The notes beneath the pieces are model-generated. The model searched no databases and was not told the DNA's origin. It saw only the letters and a program-made list of their open reading frames with translations. This document shows positions 34,748-46,577 of a DNA stretch of 64,000 bases, piece after piece. Each line of letters starts with the position of its first letter. The first letter of the stretch is position 1. The stretch is from Mycogone perniciosa (taxonomy: Eukaryota > Ascomycota > Sordariomycetes > Hypocreales > Hypocreaceae). The position numbers and the translations under genes are program-made. The stretch spans positions 62,001 to 126,000 of the forward strand of contig JAOALB010000081.1 of assembly GCA_025331125.1 (NCBI GenBank), read 5' to 3'.

Positions 34748-35395
34748 CTATTCCCTCTGCAGCACCACCAAAGCGCCCATTATGCCAAGCATTACTGTTT
34801 TTAGCCATGGGTGTTCAGAGAGTAGGATGGTGACATAGCCCACAAAGGGCACGTATCCCACCACGCTCCCGATGATATCCTTGCGTGTCAAGTAGTCCTG
34901 GCCGCGCGCGTACAGTTCAGTGTCGTCAGCCGCATTGTTGTCGCCTTTTGTCAGCAGTTTTGCCTTGTCCCTAGGAGTTTGTGAGCCGGGCCATCACAGC
35001 GAGAAGGGGATCCAAGTGCCGAGCTGTACTCACCCACTACCAAACTTCCGTACAATCCTGTGGACAATCGGTATGTCCTTATCCTTCACATTGTAAACAA
35101 CGACCTCGCCCACAGATGTCTCGCTCAATATTTCTCGGTTCCATAGGAGGAGTAGGTCTCCACGCTGAAATGCAGGCTCCATGCTGCCACTAAGAACGAC
35201 GACGATCGGGGACGGCGAGTCGGAAATAACTGAAAGACCCTTCCACATCTTTGCGCAGGTTAGTACCAAGACTTCTGAACATGAAAATGCAGCGAGAGGA
35301 TCTAGAGAGCGTACCATGAATGCGGTGGACAGGACCAGCCCAAAGTTCATGAGCTGAGCGGCCATCTGCCGCGGGTTCTGGAGGCCTGACAGCAT
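34748..35395 (-). CDS. SEC11: Signal peptidase complex catalytic subunit Sec11
   Basis: Three exons, 35315-35395, 35034-35248 and 34748-34970, give 172 aa. Introns are 66 nt (TACTAACC branch site, AAG acceptor) and 63 nt, both in phase. It is the ER serine protease that removes signal peptides. The N-terminus RQMAAQLMNFGLVLSTAFM is the membrane-anchor region. The catalytic serine is in VVVLSGSMEPAFQRGD, the histidine in VVYNVKDKDIPIVHRIV, and the aspartates in LLTKGDNNAADDTELYARGQ. The C-terminal helix VTILLSEHPWLKTVMLG is as in other Sec11 proteins. Length is normal for fungi. Confidence 0.97.
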
Positions 35396-36167
35396 GGTTT
35401 CTGTCGATATATGTTGGCTTGTCGAAAATGCCCTGTTTCACACTGTTCTGTGGTGCTATACAGAGGGGAATTGAGGCCGAGTCGATGTTGCGCGACGTTG
35501 CTGCTATTTTGATGCTGCTTTGAGTTCGAGGCCACGCGAGATATGAGATCTGGACATCGTGGCTCTCGAATGCGCACGGACCAATTGTATTCCGAGCTTG
35601 AGCTGGAAAATCAGCCCCACCTTCAGGGATCTCCAGCTCTACGAAGTAGTCGGTACGTATCCGAGATCTTCTCGAGACCTTGAGATTTGGTTAAGATAAT
35701 GAACCACAATACTATCTGAACACCTACTATGAGGTAGTGTAAATCTCTGTAGTCTACGAAGTGCGATGGAGTGTTATTCTTGATCAGCTGTGTGATTAAC
35801 ACGATTGTATCTACGGAGTACCTACCTACCTTACGGAGTACAGGAGCTCCGTATTCAGCAGTTCGACCAAGTGCAGTAAGTACGACTTGGGTAAAATTTT
35901 GGTGTAGATTTGAACACGATACCCAGTAGTGACTCGTCATGGTTTCCAAGACCTCAAACCAGAGTTTGCCTCGTTACGCTCTGTAACATTTTGTACGTGG
36001 TTTCTAGGTATTCGCGACGGCAGGTCGTGGTGCGAGAATAAAAGTCTCAATACAAAGTACAGTTGGCAAAACTACAAGTAGACGAGAAATCCGATGAACC
36101 ATGGAATCCTCCAGCGTGTCTTCTTCACTACTCAGGCAAGCCTGAGCCAGCAATGAAAACAAAAGGG
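35396..36167. other. Intergenic, SEC11 promoter and U2 3' flank
   Basis: About 770 bp. Two TACGGAGTA sites lie about 20 bp apart near 35812 and 35832. A 108-aa open frame on the minus strand (35623-35949) has no domain or codon support. Confidence 0.5.
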
Positions 36168-36356
36168 TTCGCGTCACCTGGAGGCAGTGTAATACCAGGG
36201 ACACTATGGGCAGAATCATGTGCAAGCACAGAGGAAACCACCCCAAGGCCAAAAATAAGAATAATCACGATTGGTCTCCTTAGAGACCTTTCAGAGATTA
36301 AACTGAAAAGAACAGATACTACACTTGATCTAAGCCAAAAGGCAAAGAGAGCTAAG
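36168..36356 (-). ncRNA. U2 spliceosomal snRNA
   Basis: About 189 nt; both ends are approximate. Read on the minus strand, the 5' part has CTCTTTGCCTTTTGGCTTAG followed by ATCAAGTGTAGTATCTGTTC, the universal U2 segment with the branch-site-pairing GTAGTA. Stem IIa (TCAGTTTAATCTCTGA) and the hairpin GGTCTCTAAGGAGACC come next. A T-rich Sm-like site (TTATTTTTGG) follows, and stem-loop IV with TGGTATTACACTGCCTCCAG closes it. U2 pairs with the intron branch site in pre-mRNA splicing. A TATA-like box lies about 48 nt upstream. Confidence 0.96.
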
Positions 36357-36847
36357 GAGAAAAGGAAAAGAAAAAGGCTTCGTCTTGTTGGGGGCAGGCG
36401 AGATTTATATACCCAGTTTGAAGGCGGTGATGGTGGCTGGGTGATTTCGCTTGCTTTCTGCCCAAGATCCTTGCAAAATAGTGCAATATGATTGTGAATA
36501 AGCATGGGATCTTATGCATCTAGATGCTAGATACTACCCCTGCTTGTACGGTGCACTTTATACAAACCAGCTGCATAATGGATCCATGTGTGTTTTCCTT
36601 GGTCACGGGATAGCAAGAAATTTTGCAACACGCGCTGTGCGAGGAAACAGAATACTATAAGAAGAGACGTGATATTCTATATTCTAATCCAAGACATTCG
36701 GAACGCAGGGCCTTCAATCTAAACCCAATCACCAACAATGTCAGAAGCGCTTTTACCCTGAACGAAGGCCCTTCCAGGTAATTCAGGTATACCTGCCCAG
36801 GTCAAACAGCGGGCGAGAGCTGAGCCCGAGAAACAGAGGCGGATGGA
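36357..36847. other. Intergenic with U2 promoter
   Basis: About 490 bp. It holds the U2 upstream region and the 3' flank of the C2H2 gene. No other feature seen. Confidence 0.5.
36404..36411 (-). promoter_or_regulatory. TATA box of the U2 snRNA gene
   Basis: TATATAAA read on the minus strand, about 48 nt before the presumed U2 5' end. A TATA element at this distance is common for fungal snRNA genes transcribed by Pol II. Confidence 0.5.
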
Positions 36848-39340
36848 TTATGGATTGCTTGAGGAACTCTGATCCAAAGCGACCCACTCTTTGTCCAAAT
36901 CGATAGCATCTGAGTCAAAAAGGGTATTTATATCTACAGTATAGGTGCCTTGCGAGATCTCCGGCCAGTTATCAGACGAAAGGCCCTGGTACGCTTGAGC
37001 ACCGTCGACATTGCCGGTGATATCGCCCACCTGCGATAAAATGGGGGGTGATTCTGGCGTGTTGTTGAGCTCAGCCGCTCGTGACAAAATGCCACCTCCA
37101 TTGCCCGGAATCCGTTGTCCTTCCAGTATTTCTGCATATGTCCTCCGAAGCAGATCCTGGAATGCGCCAACTAGTGTGTCATGAAGCGTCTCCACAGCCT
37201 CTGGAGCATAAGTATGAGATATTGAGGATAATAATCCTTGAACCAAGGAGAGAGAGTTGCCTAAGACAGCATTGAGATATTAATTCAAGATATCAGAGCC
37301 GTCTAACAGTATATCTTAATCTGCGGGCACGCTCGTCAGCACATACTTAAACCTGGTTCAACTGTGGTGTACGCACAAGGTTCAGGAATGTTCTCATCGC
37401 CAGGAAATAAGATTTTGTATATCCTCTTCCATTCTGCTGTACTGCATGCTCCAAGTGTCTGTTTTCGAGATTTCAACTCAGCCGCTTGGGTCGGTGTGAT
37501 GCCATCCCGAGGTGCTTGGACTCTGCAAGCAGGCTCTTGTCTTCTTCTGTGACGAGAAAGGTGATCCGCATTTTCCATGATCTCCTGACACCGATCACAA
37601 TAATAATTGGGAAGCTTGTGGTTGCGTCCTAAATGTTCCCTAACACAAGGTTAACATGATTCAAACCCTTTTTGTGAAAGAAAATAAAACAAGGCACTGA
37701 CTTGAGTCTAGGGATAGTGTCCCAGCCTGGATGAACGCAAGCTTTCCACTGGGGTTGTCCATACTTTGCCCGATCATGCTTGAAGAAAGGGCAGCTGAAT
37801 CGTAATCCAGAAACCTGAGTGTCATTGTTGATACCATTGCTCCGGCCATTTCCATCACCATCACTTCCACCACCCTTGCGCCGTTCATCAGCACCATCAC
37901 GCCTTGATGACTTGCGGCGTCCACCACTACCGTCTTCAACGGCACGTCTTTTTCGACCCCCAGCACCTGAGCTACCCTTGTAGACACTGGAAGAGTCACC
38001 GGATTCTTTGTCTTCAAGGGCCTGATTACCCGCAATCGCGGATTTTCCTTCAAGCCAGTTTCTGAGCCAATTCGTGGTGAACTGAGCGGCTTCATCAGTG
38101 AATAAAGAATGAAGAAGGGACGACAAACCAGGATCAGAGGTAACATGAAGGCTATTCAGGGCTGGTGATGTCAACTTGGTTTCGCTGACGAGGGGGAGGG
38201 GTCCTGGTTTGGGGAGGACGAGATACGCTTGCCTGTAATGGTGTCCGCAACAGAACCAATATCTGAAATGGCCATTTTGACTTCGTGTGAATCTGGCACG
38301 GGGACAGCTTCTTCATTGATGCCAGCCAAGCCTTCGCGAAGAGCCTGATCTTGGTACTCCTCGGAGTATGAATTGCTTGGTGTGTGATGATGGAAAAGGG
38401 ATGAGTGGCCTCGACCTGTAGGACTGTTTGTAGGTTCAAAGCAGCAATACCTGCTGTCTTTGCAGGACGGAGTAGACTTGAATTCCAACCATCGGAATAG
38501 CACCCACTCATTCTTTTCCTTGATCTCAAGCTTGTAGACGATAGCAACCTCGGGGCTTGCAGCCCACTGAGTAAAGCTGTCATCATACTGAAGATTCTCA
38601 ATGATTATGCTTGGACTGGAGCTAGTCGAAACCTGCTCTATATGGCTGCCGATGTGGTCTAGCCACAGGCTCAGGGCTTCAACACCCTGGAAGCCTGTTG
38701 AACATTCAGGGGCAGGGCATTGCAAATCCGCTGGGAGTTGGAAGCCTCTGTCAACTCTTTGCGACGCATTGAAGTGGGGAGATGCTCTCTGTAATTCCGT
38801 CTCCCTGTCGGGGGCGATATTCGCGAGGGAGCAGGTTGGATGATGCAGGCAAATATGCCCCATGTACTCTGATTCCGTTCGGAAGACTGCTCCACGAGAA
38901 GGATTCGGTGATGGGCTTTCCTTCGGCAGCTCCTGATTACTGCGACTAGAAGGAAGTTGTGCTCCATCATCCTGTAGTATGCAACCGCAGCCGCCTTGCG
39001 TGCACACCCCGTAGGATAGTCCGATGTGCTCAGAGCATATGTGATTCTTCCAATCGTGTTTGTTCGGAAAAGACGATTTGCAGCCAGCAAAGGCAAAAAT
39101 ACAAGGGAATGAGACTTCCTCTTCTTGGTCACTCCGCTGGTCACCCGTGTTGGTCCCGGGGATCATTCGTTCAAGGCGCGGGCTGGCTTGTAGTGAAGAC
39201 GAGCCGTCCAGTGAGAGACCCATCAAGGGGAGAAGGATAAAACATGGGTCATCGCGAGGACTCTGCCTCAGATACCGAGCGAGCATATAGCGGTGGCCTG
39301 GTACCGAGGACATGCGAGGATGTCCAGCGTTGCCAACCAT
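36848..39340 (-). CDS. C2H2 zinc-finger protein
   Basis: Four exons, 38227-39340, 37702-38161, 37347-37639 and 36848-37260, give 759 aa. The introns are 65, 62 and 86 nt. The N-terminal half has finger-like pairs: FPCIFAFAGCKSSF with HICSEHIG (residues about 78-105), and LQCPAPECSTGF with WLDHIGSHI (about 215-245). The C-terminal part has the fungal block RFSCPFFKHDRAKYG, PGWDTIPRLKEHLGRNHK and YYCDRCQEIMENADHL, followed by GITPTQAAELKSRKQ. This arrangement is seen in many fungal putative transcription factors of unknown role. The first junction (GTATCT donor, ACCAG acceptor) is the weakest. If wrong, these are two adjacent genes; the second has no ATG of its own, which favours one gene. Confidence 0.7.
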
Positions 39341-40009
39341 GTTGGAAATGGAAGCTCAGTCGTTGTCGTCGTAAGGCAGAGTATATATGAATGTGTTAGA
39401 GAGTTTATTCACCATGAATAGAGAAATTATTGACAGAAGATAAAACATCGATTGAGGCTGGAAGATGGGAGATGTCATGGTTATAAAAGGGTTTGCCAAA
39501 ACGCAGGTGCGCATTAATATGGGTAGACTGACAAGCGGAAATTCGACTGAACACCAATGCGATGGGACAATCAAATATAATGCAAAATAGAGTGATGATT
39601 GACCGCCATGCGACGAAAGATGCATTTAACAGACTCGCACAACTACGCACAACTACGCACAACATTTCGAGACATTGTGGCGTGGCTTGGCACCTCGTTC
39701 GTTCACTACTGGCTGGAAGACTTTGGTGGAGATGGAACCTGCAAGCGATACTGAGCATGAGGGCTATGTTGTAACGCCCACTCGTAGAGTAGGCATTGTA
39801 GTAGTCGTTCTGAGTATGCATATGGAGGTGTAGTTCCTGTCAACAATGCCACACTGCTTTGTTTCTAGGAAGGGCCTGTAAGATGGTTGTGACCATGTTA
39901 ATTGAAGCATATTAGACCGTCAAAAAGTCCCCTCGGCATTTGTAGTCCACACTGTGTCAGCTGGGTTTGCTCATCCATCACATATCCCATTGTTCTGCAG
40001 CAGAACCTT
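39341..40009. other. Intergenic, nothing recognised
   Basis: About 670 bp between two minus-strand genes: the promoter of the zinc-finger gene and the 3' flank of the 279-aa protein gene. It holds a short tandem repeat at 39636-39663. Confidence 0.5.
39636..39663. repeat. ACTACGCACA decamer tandem repeat
   Basis: About two and a half copies of a CACAACTACG unit, intergenic. Confidence 0.8.
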
Positions 40010-40897
40010 TCATTCTTTTTGAAGGTTAGGAACAGTTGGAGTCTTATTGGCATTGTGCCAATTTGGGTTTTCTCCCTGATACTCCGTGGTCTTGACCAGA
40101 TCGAAAAATTTCCCAAGCAAGAGCAGATCCTCCAAGTTCGCCAAGTTTCCGTCTTGATCCTGCAACCAATAGTCAAGTGTATATGCGGAGTCTGGGGAGA
40201 TGCGCAAGGTCCCATCTGGTTCCCGAGTGATATGCTTTTGGCCTGGTAGCATTTCTGGGGAGATCATACAAAGACGATGGTCCACTGTAAAGGTTTCTTC
40301 GTCGACAGCCTGAGTACCATTCGTTTGTGCCCGCAGCGGGCTTCCTAATGGATTCAGCATCGGTGTTTCTGGATCCCACAAGAAAGGCATCCATTTCATG
40401 CCGAAAACAACAAGTACATAGACCCTTCGTGTTTCGTGGGCGTTACCGAGTCGATGAGTTAGGCCACCAAGGATATCTGACCAATCTATAGGAGGAGAGC
40501 TCTTGTTGAGCGCCTTGGGCTCGACCCAAAGGATGTCACGCCTCGTTCCCGGCACAGGCCTGTTGTTGTCAGCCGGATCGAATCGCACTCCCTCGATAAC
40601 TGCGGTGGGCATGCTGCCGCGGAACTGCGTTGAAGGATAGCCACGGTATGGGCGGTGGAAGACCCTGAGGAACAAATCGCCCGAGTTTGCGAATTGGTTC
40701 CTGAAGAATTCATGGAGTATATCCGTCCAGGTGTCACGCATCACCCCATCAAGGTTGTAATCAGGTCCTTCTTCCTCCATCATTTCAGCTACATCTGCGA
40801 TGTTCAGGGCGATAATTGGATTATCCCAAAAATGATGGCTTTCAAGTCGTTAGCATACAGACTCCAGTAAATCGACGAATACTTACTCGGAGGCCAT
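40010..40897 (-). CDS. Unknown protein with possible PD-(D/E)XK-like core
   Basis: Two exons give 279 aa. The first, 40887-40897, is only 11 nt (ATG plus three codons). The 48-nt intron (40839-40886) has GTAAGT and GCTAAC signals, and the second exon is 40010-40838. No family is firmly recognised. The centre reads RRDILWVEPKAL, then DWSDILGGLTHRLGNAHETR and RVYVLVVFGMKWMPFLWDP. The Asp plus Glu-X-Lys strand followed by a helix and a hydrophobic strand resembles the core of PD-(D/E)XK nuclease folds. I recall uncharacterised fungal proteins of this shape, but it has not been tested here. Treat as hypothetical. Confidence 0.75.
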
Positions 40898-42046
40898 TGT
40901 AGACAGGTATTTATTGAGTGTATTTAGATATAGTTATGAGGTGTTGTTTTGGGAGAGAAGGCTCACAGAAGGGAGGTGGTCAAAGACTGAATTGCTGGTG
41001 TCAGTGGCGCTTTTTAGCGCTTGTGATGTTACTGGGGGAAAACGGGGACTTCGTCTAGGCAACAATTGATCCGCTCAACCCTTATCCTTGTGTGAAGCGG
41101 TCTTATGCCTTTCTTAGACCTATGGACCGTAATGTGATGCAGCTGCTTCTCGGAAATGGCTCAACCCCATAGTCGAAAATTGCATCGCATTGGTCGCATT
41201 GCTGAGGAGTCTCGTTTGACGGAAAAGTCAATACTGACGCTTATGGACTTGATGTGTGGCCCGATGCTTACAGTTCTTCTAATTCCGGGATGACATAATG
41301 GCATCTAATGCCATCGATATGAACGACAAATAGCGATACCGTTGACAAAGATTAGAATCTCCTGTCTTGAATCCTCAAAGCCACTTGAGACTTCTGTTGG
41401 TAAATCCCTGTCAAGATGAAGCTCACCTTGTGCCCAGACAGGAACCTAAGCAGAAACAGCCCAACCTTTTGCAAGTCAAACAAGCCCCAGCGAAGACAGC
41501 CAGAGAAACACACAGTGGCCGAGACTTGGCTGAGACTAGACCTCTAATGACTGGAAAACGGACAATGAGTTGGTAGCTTCAAATGATGTTCGATTTGGAG
41601 CAAAAATCCCTGCCCTACTACTATTATCATTATTCTCATTGCTCTGCTCAATTTTCAGAGTATGTACTTCTAAAGCACATCACATTTGTACTTGCCAATG
41701 ACCTGGGGGCTCGCCTCCCGCCAAAGTCAATGGAAGCAACGCACTCACTTGACTCTGTCCTGTACCAGAAGACTCCAATATCACTTTCCGTGAAGCTTTA
41801 CAGCAATGCCTTCTCTCCTTCCCGCTGCGCCGTGTGCAAAAGAACACAATGCCGTGACCTTTTCGCAGACTGCTTATCCTTTCTTCACCAAGTCTGCTCA
41901 ACCTCGCAATCTGCCATATCTACTCCCATCAAGATCTCATCTGCCTCGCGGCTCAGCCATTACTGGGCTTGGCATTATTCTTACAACACTTCTTGCAGCC
42001 TACCGTGCTTTCTAAACAACTCCATCGCTCGTCTGCGCAAGGCAAA
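40898..42046. other. Divergent intergenic region
   Basis: About 1.15 kb between the 279-aa protein gene and the FAR-17a gene. The right part has overlapping open frames in several frames (one of 172 aa, 41583-42101). None has a domain, and they run into the real first exon in the wrong phase. They are probably 5' leader. Confidence 0.5.
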
Positions 42047-43305
42047 ATGGACTCGACGCCTCTTCTGTCAGCCACAGGGGGTCTCCCTGGTCCCAATGTG
42101 ATGCAGGACCATGTGAGTACACCCTGTTCTCCAACACTAGGTATCTGTTTGCTGACCACAGCTTCGTAACAGCCTGCTTTCCTACGAGCCAGCCATTCGC
42201 CATGGAGCTGGATTCCCCAAAACGTGCTTGTGATCTTCAGAGGCCTCATCCTTGCTTATCTCGTCGCCACCGCGTTCATGATTGGGGACTACAAGCTCAC
42301 AGAAACGATTGACTATTCCAAATGGACCTACTTTTTCGACTTTGCTCTGATCAGTGCCGCTTTGGTGTTGCTCTACCACATAATTACTTTTGTAAGTTGG
42401 TGTACGTTGCAGACAGTCGCCATAGGTCATTGCTGACATGATTGCGCCTGCTAGTCATGGACATTCACTCACCTTTACTACCCCAACCCGGAGGACAACG
42501 AAGGAGGCATCGAGGGCTGGATCATCAAACTCATGTCCCTGCCTCGAAACATGGCCAGTCTGCGCAAGCAGTTCTACTTCACGATGTTCTACACACTTAC
42601 GGCTGTTTTCTCCTTCATGAACACGACAATCTACTGGTTCATCACACGTCAGCATGAGGATGGAGAAGTGGTAGTGCCACCAGTTGAGGTACTGGAGCAG
42701 GAGAGCCTGATTTGGGAGGCGAATTCCTTGCCTATTTCGGACACGCCTTGTAAGAATCATATTTTCATAGAAAATGGGGGTTGAGTCGAGCTGACACATC
42801 AAGCAGTCAGCGATCTCTTCGGGAAAGGATGGTTCAAGCCCTTTGTCATCTTCAATCTTTACGGCATCACCTCAGTCATCATGGTGTTTGAGATTCTCTT
42901 CCTCAACAGCATCAGACGTCCTTTTGTGAGTTGGAGGCCGGGAGTGAGAGTCGTTATCGCCAATACTAATGCGTAACCAGGCTATCGGTTCCCACCTTTT
43001 CGGACTCATGACCTTCTCTGGCCTCTACCTCGGCTGGGCTGCCATTGGGCAGAACATCACCAACTGGTACCCCTTCTTCTGGCTTGACAAAACCCATGTT
43101 GGTTCGCAGGAGGCTGTGACTGCATACTGCATTGGCTTCGTTCTCTTAGCACCAATCAGTAAGACATCCATGCCTGGTCTTAACAGCTACAACAGTGTTT
43201 TGTGCTGACAGCCATCTAGCGTATATCTTCATGCAAGGCTTTGTAGGCGTGCGGGAGACACTTACTCGCACTCGCTCGGCACACGAGGGTGCGCTCGAAT
43301 CATAA
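42047..43305 (+). CDS. FAR-17a/AIG1-like membrane protein
   Basis: Six exons, 42047-42112, 42173-42391, 42455-42749, 42807-42925, 42981-43158 and 43220-43305, give 320 aa. Five introns of 55-63 nt, all in phase. About six membrane helices are visible: NVLVIFRGLILAYLVATAF, FALISAALVLLYHIITF, FTMFYTLTAVFSFMNTTIYW, FVIFNLYGITSVIMVFEILF, LFGLMTFSGLYLGWAAIG and VTAYCIGFVLLAPITYIF. The motif SWTFTHLYYPNPEDN is characteristic in fungal members. Animal AIG1/ADTRP are membrane hydrolases of branched fatty-acid esters using a threonine and a histidine; the fungal function is unknown. Confidence 0.88.
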
Positions 43306-43873
43306 ATCAAGAAGTTCTTGTCCATCTGCTTTGGACAGCTCTGAAGGACCATGGGAGATTGCCTGGCGGAAGGGATGACTGTGGTCGAGAGGTTGTGGAA
43401 GCCGAAGACTCCTAAGCATTCCTATCTAGAATTCACGTCGATGAATACGCACAAATGACTCCTATACATACCTAGGCCCTTGAATTGAGAAGATCAGTAA
43501 TGTTGAGCCCGATTCAAATACATGAAGAGCTTCGTCATCGTAATTGTGGAGGTTAAGCCGCGCGTCATGGCTGATGCATAATTAGGGATCGATACAGGAA
43601 CTCAGAAGTTGATGTCGCACGAAGTATCTAGTGGCCATATTGCACAAATCTTTGTTGAAGTTGGGAGAATTGTGGCGGCGTGATGTTGAGACTTTAGGCC
43701 CCGCCGGACTTGAAGTCACTGGTACATTCATCCATCCCGCAGTTACATCCAACCAAAGAGTCAATATGCGCACATCGGTGAGCACAATTGCTTTTCTATA
43801 TGAACAAAAAAATAGGAAGGAAAAAAAGGAAAGAGATAAAAATAGCAAAAAAGAACTGAGAACTCAGTTGCTG
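43306..43873. other. Intergenic, nothing recognised
   Basis: About 570 bp, with the 3' UTR of the FAR-17a gene at the left. An A-rich run lies just downstream (on the plus strand, left) of tRNA-Asp; read on the minus strand it supplies T runs that can end Pol III transcription. Confidence 0.5.
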
Positions 43874-43945
43874 CTCTCCCGCCGGGAATTGAACCCGGGT
43901 CTCAAGCGTGACAAGCTTGCATACTGACCACTATACTACGGAAGA
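43874..43945 (-). tRNA. tRNA-Asp (anticodon GTC)
   Basis: 72 nt, no intron. Acceptor TCTTCCG pairs with CGGGAGA, discriminator G. The anticodon stem CAAGC/GCTTG encloses loop TTGTCAC, so the anticodon is GTC. The T arm is CCGGG TTCAATT CCCGG. The D arm TATAGTGGTCAGTAT is the usual Asp form. Confidence 0.95.
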
Positions 43946-44757
43946 TGTAATGACTTTGGAGAAGCCATTGTAGCGGGTCCGCTTTGATGTCTGGTCGAGT
44001 GTCGAAGATACGTATAAGAAGGATAGCCAAGGGTATTTATTATTAGAAGACAGGGCGAGTTGGGTTGCCATATCATTGAACTCAGGCCTGTCTTGTGATT
44101 AATGCATGAAATGAAACCGATGACTCGAGCTGCAATTGCAATTGGATATGCCGGCACGCCGCAGTAACAGTGTAGCCTCCACTCATTTACGAGCCTCACT
44201 GTGGATACATACATAATACTTCGTACATCCATCCATTTGATCCATGTTTCCAAGGCGTGCTGTCTCTTGGGCATCTTCAACCATACAACAGGCCGGCTGC
44301 ACAAGGTACTAGGTACTTCTGCCCTGCTAATGCCCCCTGTGACCCAGACACCAATGTTCACGGCAGATACGAAGTTGGTACCCAGGTACCCAGGTACCTA
44401 CAAATATGTCACTGTCTCCCCGCGACTTCGTCTTCTTCTTCTTTTCTCCCCACACACAACCTGATAGGGTCGCAAAGCTCTCGCGAGGATATCGTCTTAT
44501 TTATAGGAGATATTCTTCCGCCCGGACCCCGACAATCTCTTTGTGCGTCAGACGCTCTTTTCCTTCTTCTTCAAATCCCCCTGCCCCACGTTCCTTCCGT
44601 CGCTCTCTGCTCGTAGGTAGTCAAGTCAAGCACACGTGAGAGTCGAGATAGGGTGCATCTTGTGCCTTGCCGCCTCTCAGTGCCATCTATCCTACGCGAA
44701 GTCGTTCATTCTTTGGTTATTCGGTCGCAAAAACCCCCTCGAACAACCACCGCAGAC
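43946..44757. other. Intergenic, promoter of the BTB gene
   Basis: About 810 bp. A TACTTCGTA variant lies near 44218 and CCAGGTACCCAGGTACC near 44380-44399. The last 250 bp are CT-rich, as in fungal 5' leaders. No gene recognised. Confidence 0.5.
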
Positions 44758-45612
44758 ATGTTCAAGCGCTCTTTCCGGTCACAGGACCAGAACCGGGTGG
44801 ACAAGTCTGCGAGACTGAAGAAGCTGAGCTCTGTTAGGGAGCATTCGAAGACGAAGGCGTCGAAGCTACGAAGATCGCTCACGGAGCATGACGTGGTCGC
44901 TGACCAGGCTGCCGCTCCCTCCCCGATTGTGACTCTCACCATTGGCCGGGAGGGACGACTCTTTGCAGCGCACGAGAATGTTCTCTGCCAGTCGCCGTTC
45001 TTCGAGGCTGCCTGCCAAAATAATTTCGTCGACACGCAGGGCAGGAGGATATCTCTCCCCGATGAAGAACCCGAGGTGTTTTCCGCAGTTCTTGAGTATC
45101 TTTACAAGGGTGACTACTATCCCCGCCTGCTGCACAGCAGACATGGCAACTCTTGGGAACTCGAGGACTACGTCAAGACGCCTCAAACATCACCAACTCC
45201 CGAAAATGGAGGTGGCCGCGCGGGCCCCGATGCCGCTGTTTATCTATCTAGCGTGGGGGCCGAGATTCTCCGTGACACCGTCATCTATTGTGCCGCAGAC
45301 CGATATGGCCTCGAGGAGCTGAAGCGTCTGGCCCTGCGCAAGCAGGGACTGCAGGCTGGCATCGATGTCGCCACCATCCTGCGGTCTGCCCAGTACGCCT
45401 ACGCCAACACGCCCGACTCGGATAGTCGCCTGCGCGCTCATTACCTCGCCCTGATCATCCGCTGCCGCAAGACGTTTAAGCGGAGCGGGACCATGCAAGC
45501 TGAGATGGAAGCGGGTGGCAGCAAGCTGTTCTTCGATCTGTTTGTAGCCATGTGTAACCACCTGGACGATGTCATTGACGTGAGCCATGGTCGTTCACCG
45601 AAGAGTGCTTGA
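44758..45612 (+). CDS. BTB/POZ domain protein
   Basis: Single exon, 284 aa from the ATG at 44758 (context GACATG). In-frame upstream sequence without the fold makes an earlier start unlikely. A basic N-terminus (KKLSSVREHSKTKASKLRR) precedes a BTB fold at residues about 58-220: VTLTIGREGRLFAAHENVLC, SPFFEAAC, ISLPDEEPEVFSAVLEYLYKG and, after an insert, YCAADRYGLEELKRLAL. BTB domains mediate dimerisation and Cullin-3 or chromatin contacts. No second domain is seen, so the partner is unknown. Confidence 0.9.
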   Translation: MFKRSFRSQDQNRVDKSARLKKLSSVREHSKTKASKLRRSLTEHDVVADQAAAPSPIVTLTIGREGRLFAAHENVLCQSPFFEAACQNNFVDTQGRRISLPDEEPEVFSAVLEYLYKGDYYPRLLHSRHGNSWELEDYVKTPQTSPTPENGGGRAGPDAAVYLSSVGAEILRDTVIYCAADRYGLEELKRLALRKQGLQAGIDVATILRSAQYAYANTPDSDSRLRAHYLALIIRCRKTFKRSGTMQAEMEAGGSKLFFDLFVAMCNHLDDVIDVSHGRSPKSA

Positions 45613-46577
45613 AGGGTGTGCCGTACACTCGGTGCACAATGATTTTCACGTCTCTGGGTTTGTGTATGAGCGAGGACAATTTTGAAAGGTGAGGATGGAC
45701 AAAAACACACAGAAAATCTCTCTAAAAAAGCGATATTCTCCGGACCTTGGAATTTCCACGGCGTTGATTGCTTTTCATGCTCCCCCCCTCATCAAATCGT
45801 TGTCTTCCATCTGGGGGCTGAATTCTCACTTGTCTGCTTCTTGAGAGGCTGGTCGAATGATTTTCTGATGAGTATAAGAGCTGGAGGAATCTAATAAGTC
45901 CGTGTACCAGCCCCGATCCTCTACTCTACCTTTTTCGTGGAATTTGTCGTTTTGTTCGTCTTCCTTGCCTTGAATCTCTGCTCAGATCTGCTTTTGCTGG
46001 GACTATTCTCCCTTTGGTGTTTCTTAAGGAAGCTGGAGTTTGCTTTACGGTCAATTGTTGTAACACCATTACGAGGATACGAACCTACAACTCACATCGG
46101 GTCAAGATTGGCACCACACGACCCATTTCAGCATCTCTCAGATGAGTGAGTCACTGGTTGGGCTTTTTTTTCCAATTTTCAAGGACTGGCGTTTCCTGAT
46201 TTGGACCATTGAATTGTGGAAAGCTGGACACTCTCCGTTCAAAAAGAGGTAGATGGTGGAGGAAGCGTTCACTGGTTGAACGCCGCCTCATCATCTTTGC
46301 CTTTATCAAAATCACAACTCCGGATAAGATTCGCATCTCATTATGTTTTCTTTTCGACTTGGAGGATGACAGTTTGCATGGTCCTGGGGGCGAGCAGGCC
46401 CAAAGATTGGAGGATTATGAATACTATTATAGGGTCGCGTGCGATCCTCCCTGACTTGATACCCGTCAGGGTTTGAGGTAATGAGAAAGTCGGCCGCCTC
46501 ACATGTTGCCCCCACTTATTGACTCATGTGAATGTCTCTGATTATCGTGTAAAGTAAGACATGAGAGGGCAATGTTT
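45613..46577. other. Convergent intergenic region, nothing recognised
   Basis: About 965 bp between the convergent BTB and DUF1349 genes. No coding frame with character, no RNA gene, and no repeats of note. Confidence 0.5.

Noticed and set aside
35623..35949. 108-aa minus-strand open frame near SEC11
   Set aside because: No domain and it contains TACGGAGTA sites, which elsewhere mark non-coding DNA.
41583..42101. 172-aa open frame upstream of the FAR-17a gene
   Set aside because: No domain, and it overlaps the first FAR-17a exon in another frame; better explained as 5' leader.
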